Made by a program: the position numbers and the translations under genes. This document shows, piece by piece, positions 1 through 7,647 of a DNA stretch of 64,000 bases. Each line of letters opens with the position of its first letter. Position 1 is the first letter of the stretch. The DNA is from Microbacterium sp. SLBN-154 (GTDB taxonomy: Bacteria; Actinomycetota; Actinomycetes; Actinomycetales; Microbacteriaceae): NCBI RefSeq assembly GCF_006715565.1, contig NZ_VFNL01000001.1, positions 496,001 through 560,000 on the forward strand. Reading direction: 5' to 3'. The notes below the pieces were generated by a model, which saw only the letters and a list, made by a program, of their open reading frames with translations, did no database searches and had not been told where the DNA came from.

Positions 1-1704
1 GCAGCGCTTCTGCCGTGGGAGTGGGCGCAGACCGAGGCGGCCGCGCTGGATGTGGGCGCCTCGGGCGGCACCATGGCGTGCATCGCGGCGGCGGTCGGCC
101 TCTTCCCGCCACCGTGGCGGGTGCGCGCCTGGCTCGTGCTGCTCGGCTTCGTCTTCGTCGCGCTGCTGTTCTGGGGCGCGCTCCCCGACCTCGAGCACGT
201 CGTCGCCGTCGTGCTCATCCTCTTCGTCGACCGGTCGCTGCGCCTCCAGCGCATCACGGTGCGCGAGCAGAGACTTCTGGCCTTCGTGACGATCGTCGTG
301 CTCGGCGTCATCCAGATCGCCCTCATCATCGTGCCGACCAACGGGCCGTTCGGTCCCACCGAACCGGTCTCGGGCGGCTTCTTCGACGTCGCCGTCGACA
401 CCGTCATCATCGCCGTCGTCGCCAACGGCCTGCGTCTCGGGCGCCGCTGGGCATGGGTGCTCGCCGTCGTCCTCGGCATCCTCAACGTGCTCGTCGGTGT
501 GCTGATCCTGGTCGCGATCACCGTGAGCACCGAGGCCCAGGTCGAGGTCGTGATCGACGGCGAGACCGAGATCGGTCTCGTCTCGGCGGCGCTCTGGCTG
601 ATGCTCGTGATCTATCTCGTCTGGGTGCGCGCGGCGTTCCGCGCGAAGCCGCGCCGCGGGTTCGGCGTGACACCGCTGCCGACCGTGGCCGACGTGAAGC
701 AGATGATCCGCGCCGACGGTGGCGGCACCCTGTCGTGGATGGCGACGTGGGAGGGCATGGCCTACGCCCGGACGACCGGGGGCGTCGTGCCCTACCAGCG
801 GCACCTCGGCACGGCCATCGCCCTCGGCGATCCGCTCGGGCCGGAGGAGTCGCGGCCGGGCTCGGTGCGCGAGTTCGCCGATGCGGCCGAGCGCGCGGGA
901 CTCATCCCCTGCTTCTTCAGTGCCGGCGAAGCCACCCGCGCGGCGGTTCCCGACGGATGGCGGAGTCTCGTCGTCGCCGACGACACGATCGTCGACCTCC
1001 CCGGCCTGCAGTTCACGGGCAAGGCGTGGGGCGCGGTGCGCTCGTCGCTCAATCGCGCCGAGCGCGAGGGCATGACATTCCGGATGACCCGGCTCGGCGA
1101 CGAGCCGTGGGGCGTTCAGGCGCAGCTGCGCGCGATCTCGGAGGCGTGGGTGGGCGACAAGGGCCTCCCCGAGATGCGGTTCACCCTGGGAACGCTCATC
1201 GAAGCGGCCGACCCCGAAGTGCGTCTGGCGTTGGCGCTGTCGCCCGCGGGCGACGTCGACGGCTTCCTCTCGTGGCTGCCCGTCTACGGCGCGGGCGGCG
1301 AGGTGCGCGGGTGGACGCTCGACCTCATGCGCCGCCGCGAAGGCGGCTTCGGCCCGGTGATGGAGTTCCTGATCGGATCATCCGCGCGGCACTTCGCCGA
1401 CGAGGGCGCGGCCGTGCTCTCACTCTCGGGCGCGCCGCTCGCCCACGAGAACCCGGCCGACGCCGGGGTCATCGCCGACCTCACCGACCGCCTCGCGCAG
1501 ATGCTCGAGCCGGTCTACGGGTTTCGGTCGCTGCACCGGTTCAAGCAGAAGTTCAACCCGCGCTACGAGACGATGTACCTGCTGTACCGCGATGAGGGCG
1601 ACCTGTCGCGGATTGCGGCCGGCCTCACCCGTGCGTTCCTCCCCGACGCGACCCTCCGGCAATTCGCCGGCGCGGGCCTGGAGCTGGTTCGCGGGAAGGA
1701 CTGA
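1..1704 (+). CDS. MprF-like phosphatidylglycerol lysyltransferase domain protein, 5' end outside window
   Basis: The reading frame is open from base 1, so the gene starts upstream; a GTG at 52 is only an internal candidate. The visible ~567 residues begin with several hydrophobic segments (roughly residues 20-220 of the visible part). A soluble C-terminal half follows, of the DUF2156 type (GNAT-like aminoacyl-lipid transferase; motifs LSWMATWEGM, FTGKAWGAVRSSLNRAEREG, LDLMRRR, FKQKFNPRYETMYLLY). In MprF/LysX-type proteins this domain moves lysine from Lys-tRNA to phosphatidylglycerol, lowering surface charge and giving resistance to cationic peptides. The amino acid used cannot be told from sequence. 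The gene is convergent with the cold-shock gene, only 9 bases away, so there is no room for a terminator between them. Confidence 0.8.
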   Translation, partial: AALLPWEWAQTEAAALDVGASGGTMACIAAAVGLFPPPWRVRAWLVLLGFVFVALLFWGALPDLEHVVAVVLILFVDRSLRLQRITVREQRLLAFVTIVVLGVIQIALIIVPTNGPFGPTEPVSGGFFDVAVDTVIIAVVANGLRLGRRWAWVLAVVLGILNVLVGVLILVAITVSTEAQVEVVIDGETEIGLVSAALWLMLVIYLVWVRAAFRAKPRRGFGVTPLPTVADVKQMIRADGGGTLSWMATWEGMAYARTTGGVVPYQRHLGTAIALGDPLGPEESRPGSVREFADAAERAGLIPCFFSAGEATRAAVPDGWRSLVVADDTIVDLPGLQFTGKAWGAVRSSLNRAEREGMTFRMTRLGDEPWGVQAQLRAISEAWVGDKGLPEMRFTLGTLIEAADPEVRLALALSPAGDVDGFLSWLPVYGAGGEVRGWTLDLMRRREGGFGPVMEFLIGSSARHFADEGAAVLSLSGAPLAHENPADAGVIADLTDRLAQMLEPVYGFRSLHRFKQKFNPRYETMYLLYRDEGDLSRIAAGLTRAFLPDATLRQFAGAGLELVRGKD

Positions 1705-1713
1705 GCCCCTGCG

Positions 1714-1920
1714 TCAGACGGGACGGATGTTCTCGGCCTGCAGGCCCTTGGGACCCTGCGCCACCTCGAACTCGACGCGCTGGTTCTCCTCGAGGGAGCG
1801 GTAGCCGCTCGCCTGGATGGCCGAGTAGTGCGCGAACACGTCGGCGCTCCCGTCATCCGGTGCGATGAAGCCGAAGCCCTTCTCGGAGTTGAACCACTTG
1901 ACCGTGCCCTGCGTGCTCAT
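1714..1920 (-). CDS. Cold-shock protein, CspA family
   Basis: A 68-residue single cold-shock domain protein. The two RNA-binding motifs are visible: RNP1 (KGFGFI, residues ~15-20) and RNP2-like VFAHYSAI (~28-35). The start [11 protein letters not shown] is typical of the family. Such proteins bind single-stranded RNA or DNA and melt mRNA structure. A -10-like TAGCGT (minus strand, 1970-1975) lies about 50 bases upstream of the ATG and implies a 5' leader of some 40 bases. Several Csp paralogues are usual in actinobacteria, so this one need not be cold-induced. Confidence 0.93.
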   Translation of the reverse strand: MSTQGTVKWFNSEKGFGFIAPDDGSADVFAHYSAIQASGYRSLEENQRVEFEVAQGPKGLQAENIRPV

Positions 1921-2236
1921 CTACTGCCTTCGTTCCACCCGCGAGCCCGGTGCCCGCGTGGCGTGACCCACGCTAACGAAGGCCGCCGCCCCGCCGGGAG
2001 ATGGTGACACAAACGTTGCGAAACAAGACGACGATGGATGCCGCCCGGCGACGAGGCACCCGGTTCCATCGTCCGCCCGGGCCGAGCAGAGAGCTCGAGG
2101 CCCGGGCGTCGACGGATCCCCCCGGATGTGTCGCGGGCGCCGTCGCAGGGACGGCGCGTGGTCGCGACAATTCACACTGTACCGATATATCAGTGATGAT
2201 GCGAGCAATGTGTCGGTTGAATACACTTGTGGCGCC
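1921..2236. other. 316-bp divergent intergenic region with hairpin and operator-like repeat
   Basis: No gene is seen. The left end holds the cspA promoter and leader. At 2137-2157 there is a hairpin with 8-bp arms (GCGCCGTC / GACGGCGC). At 2175-2195 an inverted repeat CACTG-N11-CAGTG lies in AT-richer DNA, followed by a -10-like TACACT (2222-2227) nine bases before the GntR start. The repeat is a plausible operator for the regulator; this is inference from position only. Confidence 0.4.
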
Positions 2237-2905
2237 ATGGCCGACAATGACTTCGTTCCGCTGACGCCCCGCGAGGGCACGGCGCTCGGCGACGACGTCT
2301 ATGCGGTCCTGGGCGAGGCCATTCTGCGCGGCACTCTGCGGCCGGGGGATCGGCTCCGCGATGTCGAGCTCGCCTCCCGCCTCGGCGTCTCTCGCACCCC
2401 GGTGCGGGAAGCGCTGCAGCGCCTGGAGCGACTCGGTCTCGTCGAGGTCGCCGCGAACAAATACACGCGGGTGAAAGAGCCGCACCCCGACGCCTACCCG
2501 CACACCACCGAGTTCATGACCTACATCGCCGGCGATGCGGCGATCCTCGGGTTGGCGCGCGCGACCCCCGACGAGCACGCCGACCTGATCGACGCCGTCG
2601 ACGCCCTCATCGACTGCTCTGCGCGCGACGACGCTCTGGGGGTCCTCGGGGGCACGACGGCCTTCTATCAGCTGCTGATCCGGGCGACGGCGAACCACGT
2701 GTTCATCACCATCATGCGCGAGGCGGGGCTCGCCCTCCAGCGGAACCTCCAGGCGTGGACCCCGCCGGAAGAAGACATCGAGCTGCGTACCGCCCGCTAC
2801 CGACGGCTGCGGGACGCCGTGGTCGCGCGAGACGGCCGCGCGGCCGAGCGCGTCCTCATGGAGCTGAACAACATCGCCTCGCCCGGCGGGGACGACCCTC
2901 GCTAG
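2237..2905 (+). CDS. GntR-family transcriptional regulator, FadR/FCD type
   Basis: A 222-residue regulator starting at ATG 2237; upstream codons lie in the promoter region and read as non-protein sequence. The N-terminal winged helix (about residues 10-80) has the family signature ILRGTLRPGDRL and VSRTPVREALQRLERLGLVEV. The C-terminal all-helical FCD-like effector domain follows. In many FCD proteins three histidines bind a metal. Here the expected sites read FYQLLIRATANH and YRRLRDAVVARD, without the usual histidines, so a metal-independent effector pocket is likely. The target is unknown: the next gene is an acetyltransferase with its own promoter. Confidence 0.85.
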   Translation: MADNDFVPLTPREGTALGDDVYAVLGEAILRGTLRPGDRLRDVELASRLGVSRTPVREALQRLERLGLVEVAANKYTRVKEPHPDAYPHTTEFMTYIAGDAAILGLARATPDEHADLIDAVDALIDCSARDDALGVLGGTTAFYQLLIRATANHVFITIMREAGLALQRNLQAWTPPEEDIELRTARYRRLRDAVVARDGRAAERVLMELNNIASPGGDDPR

Positions 2906-2908
2906 GTT
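2903..2908 (+). promoter_or_regulatory. -10 box TAGGTT of a probable leaderless mRNA
   Basis: TAGGTT ends exactly six bases before the GTG start at 2915 and no ribosome-binding site is visible. Transcription would then begin at or next to the start codon. The same spacing recurs at several other genes in this window. Confidence 0.5.
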
Positions 2909-2914
2909 GGCCTC

Positions 2915-3406
2915 GTGGGCCACATCGAACTGCGAGACCTCGACGACGACGACCTCGACGCGGTGTTCGAGATGATGCGCGACCCCGCGGCGGTCGAGCT
3001 CGCCGCCTTCACCGCCGACGATCCGGATGATCGCGCGGCCTTCGACCGGTGGATCGCCCGCATCCGGGGCGATGCCGACGTCACCTACCGCATCGTCACG
3101 GAAGACGGGGCCTTCGCCGGTGCCGTCGGGTCGTTCACCGTCGACGGCGATCGCGAGGTGACCTACTGGATCGCCCGCCACGCGTGGGGGAGGGGCGTGG
3201 CCACGCAGGCGCTGCGCCTCCTGGTCTCCCGCGAGCCCGTGCGTCCGCTGTTCGCGCGCGTGGCCGTCCACAATGAGGCCTCCCGCGCCGTTCTCACGCG
3301 GTGCGGCTTCACCGAGGTCTCCCGCACGACATCGTTCGCGCCCGGTGTCGGTCGCGACGTGGAAGAGGCCGTGTACACGCTGCTGCCCGTCCTCGACGGC
3401 AACTGA
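2915..3406 (+). CDS. GNAT-family N-acetyltransferase, RimJ/RimL-like
   Basis: A 163-residue protein with the acetyl-CoA binding motif HAWGRGVATQAL (about residues 88-99) and the late motif NEASRAVLTRCGFTE that is typical of RimJ/RimL-type enzymes. It would acetylate an amino group on a protein or small molecule; the substrate cannot be predicted. The GTG start is chosen because a TAGGTT -10 box sits six bases upstream. The gene is therefore probably transcribed separately from the GntR gene, which ends nine bases before it. Confidence 0.85.
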   Translation: MGHIELRDLDDDDLDAVFEMMRDPAAVELAAFTADDPDDRAAFDRWIARIRGDADVTYRIVTEDGAFAGAVGSFTVDGDREVTYWIARHAWGRGVATQALRLLVSREPVRPLFARVAVHNEASRAVLTRCGFTEVSRTTSFAPGVGRDVEEAVYTLLPVLDGN

Positions 3407-3486
3407 CGCCGCCCCGCGGCATCCTCTTTCCCGCCCCGCCCGCCCCGGCCCGCGCGTTCGCCCCGTGCGTTCAGGGAGCTGTTGCG

Positions 3487-3536
3487 CTTTCAGTAGTCAG
3501 CGTTACTATATACTGGTACTCATCATCACTGAGTAC
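3487..3536 (+). promoter_or_regulatory. padR promoter with palindromic operator
   Basis: A near-consensus -10 (TATACT, 3509-3514) has a weak -35 candidate CTTTCA 16 bases upstream. A perfect inverted repeat, GTACTCA-N7-TGAGTAC, covers 3516-3536, where transcription should start. A second, weaker AGTA-N8-TACT pair lies at 3492-3507. Position and symmetry suggest binding by the PadR protein encoded 14 bases downstream (autoregulation). Confidence 0.6.
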
Positions 3537-3549
3537 TGAGGGAGGCGCC

Positions 3550-3882
3550 GTGGGAAAGCAGACGACCGAGATGCTGAAGGGCATCCTCGAGGGCATCGTG
3601 CTGGCGATTCTGGCCACGCGCCGCGCATACGGCTACGAGATCACCGCGTGGCTGCGAGACGAGGGCTTCACCGACATCGCCGAGGGCACCGTGTACGCGC
3701 TCCTGGTGCGCATCGAGCAGCGCGGTCTCGTCGATGTCGAGAAGGTGCCGTCGGAGAAGGGCCCGCCCCGCAAGGTCTACAGCCTCAACGCCGCCGGCCG
3801 CGACTCCCTCGATGAGTTCTGGAGGACCTGGAGCTTCCTCTCCGAACGACTGGAACAGCTCCGCGAAGGGGGATCATCATGA
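3550..3882 (+). CDS. PadR-family transcriptional regulator
   Basis: A 110-residue PadR winged-helix protein starting at GTG 3550, with a good ribosome-binding site (GAGGGAGG, 3538-3545). Family features are ILEGIVLAILATRRAYGYEI (helices 1-2), EGTVYALLVRIEQRGLV (recognition helix) and the wing GPPRKVYSLNAAGR. PadR proteins usually repress a neighbouring exporter or detoxification operon and are released by a small molecule. It overlaps the next gene by four bases (ATGA), so regulator, DUF1048 protein and ABC exporter form one operon. The palindrome over its promoter suggests it represses the whole operon. Confidence 0.93.
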   Translation: MGKQTTEMLKGILEGIVLAILATRRAYGYEITAWLRDEGFTDIAEGTVYALLVRIEQRGLVDVEKVPSEKGPPRKVYSLNAAGRDSLDEFWRTWSFLSERLEQLREGGSS

Positions 3883-4244
3883 CCAACTGGATCGAGTGGG
3901 TGACCGGATCGCTCGCCGACAAACGACGCTGGAAGGCGTACCGCGCGCGGGTCGAGGCGCTGCCGACCCCGTACCGCACGGCCGCCAAAGGCGTCGAGCG
4001 CTACCTGATGTACAACGGCGGCACCGACCAGGGCGAGCTGCTGCTGCAGATGTTCGACGACCTGGCCGAGCTCTTCGAGGGTGCTGCCGCCGATGGCACG
4101 CCGGTGCGCGAGATCGTCGGCGACGACCCCGTCGAATTCGTCGACGCCTTCAAGTCCAACTACGGGATCGGATCATGGATCACCAAGGAGCAGAAGCGTC
4201 TCGCCGCGGCCATCGAGCAGGCGGAGAGGGAGGAGACGTCGTGA
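3879..4244 (+). CDS. DUF1048 family protein
   Basis: A 121-residue protein of the DUF1048 type, which is commonly found between PadR regulators and drug-type ABC exporters. Recognisable stretches are KRRWKAYRARVEALPTPYR, KGVERYLMYNG and VEFVDAFKSNYG. It is soluble and probably helical. Its biochemical role is unknown; the conserved location suggests an accessory or sensing role for the regulator-exporter unit. It overlaps padR at its start and the ATP-binding gene at its end (GTGA). Confidence 0.85.
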   Translation: MTNWIEWVTGSLADKRRWKAYRARVEALPTPYRTAAKGVERYLMYNGGTDQGELLLQMFDDLAELFEGAAADGTPVREIVGDDPVEFVDAFKSNYGIGSWITKEQKRLAAAIEQAEREETS

Positions 4245-5023
4245 GCGCCGCGCTCACCCACGACGTCCGGTCCGCGGTGCGGATCCGCGGGCTCGAGAAG
4301 GCCTTCGGTGACCTCTCGGTCCTGAGGGGCGTCGACCTCGACGTGCCGACGGGCTCGATCTACGCCCTGCTGGGCTCCAACGGCGCGGGCAAGACGACGG
4401 CGATCCGCATCCTCGCCACCCTGCTCCGCGCCGACGCCGGCACGGTCGAGATCCAGGGACAGGATGCCGCGGCCGAGCCTGCGCGCGTGCGCGAAGCCAT
4501 CAGCCTCACCGGCCAGTTCGCCGCGGTGGATGAGGTGCTCACGGGACGCGAGAACCTCGTTCTCGTGGCCCGACTGCGCCACGTCGCCGACCCCGGAGAC
4601 ACGGCGGACAGACTGCTGGCGCGGTTCTCCCTGACGGAGGCCGGTGGTCGGCGCGTCGGGACGTACTCGGGCGGGATGCGTCGCCGGCTCGACATCGCGA
4701 TGAGCCTCATCGGCGATCCGCCCGTGGTGCTGCTCGACGAACCGACCACCGGGTTGGACCCCCAGGCACGCATCGAGGTGTGGGATGCCGTGCGCGAGCT
4801 CGCCCGTGGCGGCACGACCATCCTCCTCACCACCCAGTACCTCGACGAGGCCGAGCAGCTGGCCGACCGCATCGCGATCCTCCACGAGGGCCGCATCATC
4901 GCCGAGGGCACCCTCGACGATCTCAAGCGGCGGTTCCCGCCCGCGCGCGTGGAGTACGTCGAGAAGCAGCCGACCCTCGAGGAGATCTTCCTCGCGATCG
5001 TCGGCGGGAAGGACACCCCGTGA
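4241..5023 (+). CDS. ABC exporter ATP-binding protein, DrrA-like
   Basis: A 260-residue ATPase starting at GTG 4241, overlapping the stop of the previous gene. All motifs are intact: Walker A GSNGAGKTT (about residue 45), signature YSGGMRRR, Walker B VVLLDEPTTGLDP and a final switch histidine region (TTQYLDEAEQLAD). The C-terminal extension, with LEEIFLAIVGGKD at its end, is typical of drug and lipid exporters of the DrrA/daunorubicin type. It pairs with the permease encoded next. Substrate unknown; control by PadR suggests a toxic amphipathic compound. Confidence 0.92.
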   Translation: MSAALTHDVRSAVRIRGLEKAFGDLSVLRGVDLDVPTGSIYALLGSNGAGKTTAIRILATLLRADAGTVEIQGQDAAAEPARVREAISLTGQFAAVDEVLTGRENLVLVARLRHVADPGDTADRLLARFSLTEAGGRRVGTYSGGMRRRLDIAMSLIGDPPVVLLDEPTTGLDPQARIEVWDAVRELARGGTTILLTTQYLDEAEQLADRIAILHEGRIIAEGTLDDLKRRFPPARVEYVEKQPTLEEIFLAIVGGKDTP

Positions 5024-5781
5024 CCACGCACGTCGTCGGCGACACCGCCGCGCTGACCGGTCGATCACTGCGCCACATCCTGCGGAGCCCCGACACGATC
5101 GTCACCACCGCGGTGATGCCGATCGCCTTCCTGCTCCTGTTCGTCTTCGTCTTCGGCGGGGCCATCCAGACCGGAGGCGAGTCCTACGTGGACTATCTCC
5201 TTCCCGGCATCCTGCTCATCACCGTGGCGTCGGGCGTCGCCTACACGGCGTATCGGCTCTTCCTCGATCTGCAGGGCGGGATCTTCGAGCGTTTCCAGTC
5301 GATGCCCATCGCCCGGTCGTCGGTGCTGTGGGCGCACGTCCTCACCTCCGTCGTCGCGAACGCGGTGTCGCTGGCCGTCGTCGTGGGCGTGGCGCTCGTC
5401 ATCGGGTTCCGGAGCCCGGCGAGCCTCGGGGCATGGCTCGCTGTCGGCGGCATCCTGCTCCTGTTCACCCTCGCACTCACCTGGCTCGCCGTGATCGCCG
5501 GACTCACGGCGAAGACCGTCGACGGCGCCAGCGCCTTCTCGTACCCGCTGATCTTCCTGCCGTTCCTGAGCTCGGCCTTCGTCCCGACCGACTCGATGCC
5601 CGGGCCGGTGCGGTGGTTCGCGGAGTATCAGCCGGTCACGTCGATCGTGAACGCGATGCGGACGCTGCTGGCGGGCGAGGTCCCGGGCCCCGACCTCTGG
5701 ATCGCCCTCGTCTGGTGCGGAGGGATCCTCATCGTGGCCTACCTCGGTGCGGCGTTGGCGTACCGGCGCCGGTTCCGCTGA
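5020..5781 (+). CDS. ABC-2 type exporter permease, DrrB-like
   Basis: A 253-residue membrane protein starting at GTG 5020, overlapping the ATPase stop. It has about six membrane segments and the ABC-2 signature in the second half (YPLIFLPFLSSAFVPTDSMPGPVRWFAEYQPVTSIVNAMR), close to the DrrB family. With the upstream ATPase it forms a half-transporter pair, probably a 2+2 complex, that moves a hydrophobic drug or lipid outward. It is the last gene of the padR operon, followed by two strong hairpins. Confidence 0.92.
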   Translation: MTTHVVGDTAALTGRSLRHILRSPDTIVTTAVMPIAFLLLFVFVFGGAIQTGGESYVDYLLPGILLITVASGVAYTAYRLFLDLQGGIFERFQSMPIARSSVLWAHVLTSVVANAVSLAVVVGVALVIGFRSPASLGAWLAVGGILLLFTLALTWLAVIAGLTAKTVDGASAFSYPLIFLPFLSSAFVPTDSMPGPVRWFAEYQPVTSIVNAMRTLLAGEVPGPDLWIALVWCGGILIVAYLGAALAYRRRFR

Positions 5782-5796
5782 GCCGAGGCGCGACGT

Positions 5797-5858
5797 CGTC
5801 CTCGCGGGGCGCGCGTGCAGCCCCGCGAGGACGAGCACGCCCCGCGAGCACGGGGCGT
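5797..5858. terminator. Tandem hairpins between convergent genes
   Basis: Hairpin one has perfect 14-bp arms (CGTCCTCGCGGGGC, 5797-5810, and its complement at 5820-5833). Hairpin two has 8-bp arms (5837-5844 and 5851-5858). They fill the space between the ends of the permease gene and the formaldehyde dehydrogenase gene and can stop transcription from both sides. There is no U-run, as is common at high GC. Confidence 0.7.
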
Positions 5859-5860
5859 CG

Positions 5861-7084
5861 TCACGCGGCCTTGATGTAGCCGTTCGGGTTCAGGACGTAC
5901 TTGCGCGCGGCGCCCTGGTCGAACTCCTCGTAGCCGCGCGGGGCGTCGTCGAGCGAGATGGGCGTGGCCTTGACGGCCTTGGCGATCTGCACCTTGTCGT
6001 GGAGGATCGCCATCATCAGCTGCCGGTTGTACTTCATCACGGGGCACTGACCCGTCGTGAACGACAGCGACTTCGCCCACCCGAGGCCGAGTCGCAGCGA
6101 CAGCGAGCCGACCTTCGCGGCCTCATCGATGCCGCCCGGGTCGCCCGTGACGTAGAGCCCGGGAATGCCGAGGGCACCGCCGGCGGCGGTGAGGTCCATC
6201 AGCGAGTTCAGCACCGTCGCCGGCGCCTCGTGGCTGGAGTCCGAGCCGTGTCCGCGCGCCTCGAACCCGACCGCATCGACCGCGCAGTCGACCTCGGGCA
6301 CCCCGAGGATCTGCTCGATCTGGTCCTTCGGATCGCCCTTGGACACGTCCACGGTCTCGGCGCCGAACGAGCGTGCCTGCGCGAGGCGCTCTTCGTTCAG
6401 GTCGCCGACGATCACGACCGCCGCGCCCAGCAGCTGCGCGCCCACGGCCGCGGCGAGCCCGACAGGACCGGCGCCGGCGATGTAGACGGTGGAACCCGGC
6501 CGGACCCCGGCGGTGTACGCACCGTGGAACCCGGTCGGGAAGATGTCGGACAGCATCGTCAGGTCGAGGATCTTCTCCAGGGCCTGGTCGCGGTCGGGGA
6601 ACTTCAGCAGATTCCAGTCGGCGTAGGGCACCAGCACGAACTCGGCCTGGCCGCCCACCCAGCCGCCCATGTCGACGTAGCCGTAGGCGCTGCCCGGTCG
6701 GTCGGGATTGACGTTGAGGCAGATGCCGGTCTTGCCCTCCTTGCAGTTGCGGCACCGGCCGCAGGCGATGTTGAAGGGGACCGAGACGATGTCCCCGACC
6801 TTGATGAATTCGACGTCGGGGCCCACCTCCACGACCTCGCCGGTGATCTCGTGCCCGAGGACGAGACCCTCGGGAGCGGTGGTGCGACCGCGCACCATGT
6901 GCTGGTCCGACCCGCAGATGTTCGTCGAGACCGTTTTGAGGATCGCGCCGTGGGGCACCTTCCGGCCGACGTTCGCCGGGTTCACGCCTGGACCGTCCTT
7001 GAGTTCGAACTCCGGGTAGGCGGTGTCGATCACCTCGACCACTCCGGGCCCTTTGTACGCGACAGCTCTGTTCGTTGACATCAT
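5861..7084 (-). CDS. fdhA: Glutathione-independent formaldehyde dehydrogenase (zinc MDR family)
   Basis: A 407-residue zinc-dependent medium-chain dehydrogenase resembling the formaldehyde dehydrogenase/dismutase of Pseudomonas putida (length ~400). Catalytic zinc ligands lie in STNICGSDQH and LGHEITGE. The structural zinc lobe has four cysteines in ACGRCRNCKEGKTGIC. The nucleotide-binding site is IAGAGPVGLAAA, and the long insert with GFEARGHGSDSSHEAP is typical of this subgroup. It oxidises formaldehyde to formate with a tightly bound NAD, or dismutates aldehydes. Two ATGs are adjacent (7084, 7081), with GAGAGGA upstream as ribosome-binding site. It stands alone as a single-gene transcript. 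Confidence 0.88.
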   Translation of the reverse strand: MMSTNRAVAYKGPGVVEVIDTAYPEFELKDGPGVNPANVGRKVPHGAILKTVSTNICGSDQHMVRGRTTAPEGLVLGHEITGEVVEVGPDVEFIKVGDIVSVPFNIACGRCRNCKEGKTGICLNVNPDRPGSAYGYVDMGGWVGGQAEFVLVPYADWNLLKFPDRDQALEKILDLTMLSDIFPTGFHGAYTAGVRPGSTVYIAGAGPVGLAAAVGAQLLGAAVVIVGDLNEERLAQARSFGAETVDVSKGDPKDQIEQILGVPEVDCAVDAVGFEARGHGSDSSHEAPATVLNSLMDLTAAGGALGIPGLYVTGDPGGIDEAAKVGSLSLRLGLGWAKSLSFTTGQCPVMKYNRQLMMAILHDKVQIAKAVKATPISLDDAPRGYEEFDQGAARKYVLNPNGYIKAA

Positions 7085-7224
7085 CGTCCTCTCGTCGTGC
7101 GCGACACAGGGCGGCTGGCGCCCCGCATTTCCAGCATGACCCAGGGGCAGTTGCGGCTCTACGCCTTGACAGGATCGCGTACGCGTCGATCATGCACGGG
7201 TCGCAGTCGGGCCGCGCACGACGA

Positions 7225-7256
7225 AGCCCCCGACCGGGAATCCCAGGTCGGGGGCT
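7225..7256 (-). terminator. Hairpin terminator of tRNA-Leu
   Basis: Perfect 11-bp arms (AGCCCCCGACC, 7225-7235, and its complement at 7246-7256) with a 10-base loop, just downstream of the tRNA on its strand. Confidence 0.75.
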
Positions 7257-7268
7257 GATTCGTCGCTG

Positions 7269-7352
7269 TGCGCGAGGGGGGAGTTGAACCCCCACGCCCT
7301 TTCGGGCACTGGCACCTGAAGCCAGCGCGTCTGCCTATTCCGCCACTCGCGC
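7269..7352 (-). tRNA. tRNA-Leu (anticodon CAG)
   Basis: An 84-base tRNA with a long variable arm, as expected for leucine. The acceptor GCGCGAG pairs with CTCGCGC. The anticodon loop TTCAGGT lies between CTGGC and GCCAG. The T arm GGGGGTTCAACTCCCCC is intact. The 3' CCA is not encoded. A tRNA-Leu just upstream of fhaA is common in actinobacteria. Confidence 0.95.
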
Positions 7353-7647
7353 GAGCCGCGGATCATCGACCCGCGAAACTCAACTTCCCGAGGATATCAC
7401 GCCTCCCGGGCGGCCTCCGGCGTCGCCGGTCGCCACGTGCGACCGCCCGCCGTCGCGCGTGAGACGGCAGAAAGCGCGGCTCGGGATGCTGCGCGGCCGC
7501 GTTTTCTGACGGGTCGCGGCCCCGCGCGCGACGTGCGGAGGGATGAGCGGCGGAATCCCGGGAACGGCGGGTCGAACCGGGTGTGGATCGCCTGTCCAGA
7601 CTGGACAACTAACATGTACCGACTGGATCGCCTGCCTGAGGAGCCCC
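7353..7647. other. 295-bp region between tRNA-Leu and fhaA
   Basis: No gene is seen. The left end must hold the leftward tRNA promoter; the right end holds the fhaA promoter and an operator-like palindrome (listed separately). The middle is GC-rich with no clear structure. Confidence 0.5.
7593..7615 (+). promoter_or_regulatory. fhaA operon promoter with 15-bp perfect palindrome
   Basis: TGTCCAGACTGGACA (7593-7607) is a perfect palindrome with a single central base. It ends two bases before a -10-like TAACAT (7610-7615). It thus sits in the -35/-10 spacer of the promoter that should drive the whole kinase and cell-wall operon. No -35 consensus is visible. The cognate regulator is unknown. Confidence 0.5.

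Noticed and set aside
1973..3271. 432-residue open frame opposite the GntR and GNAT genes
   Set aside because: High-GC shadow: Asp/Arg/Val-rich, no motif, fully opposite to two well-supported genes.
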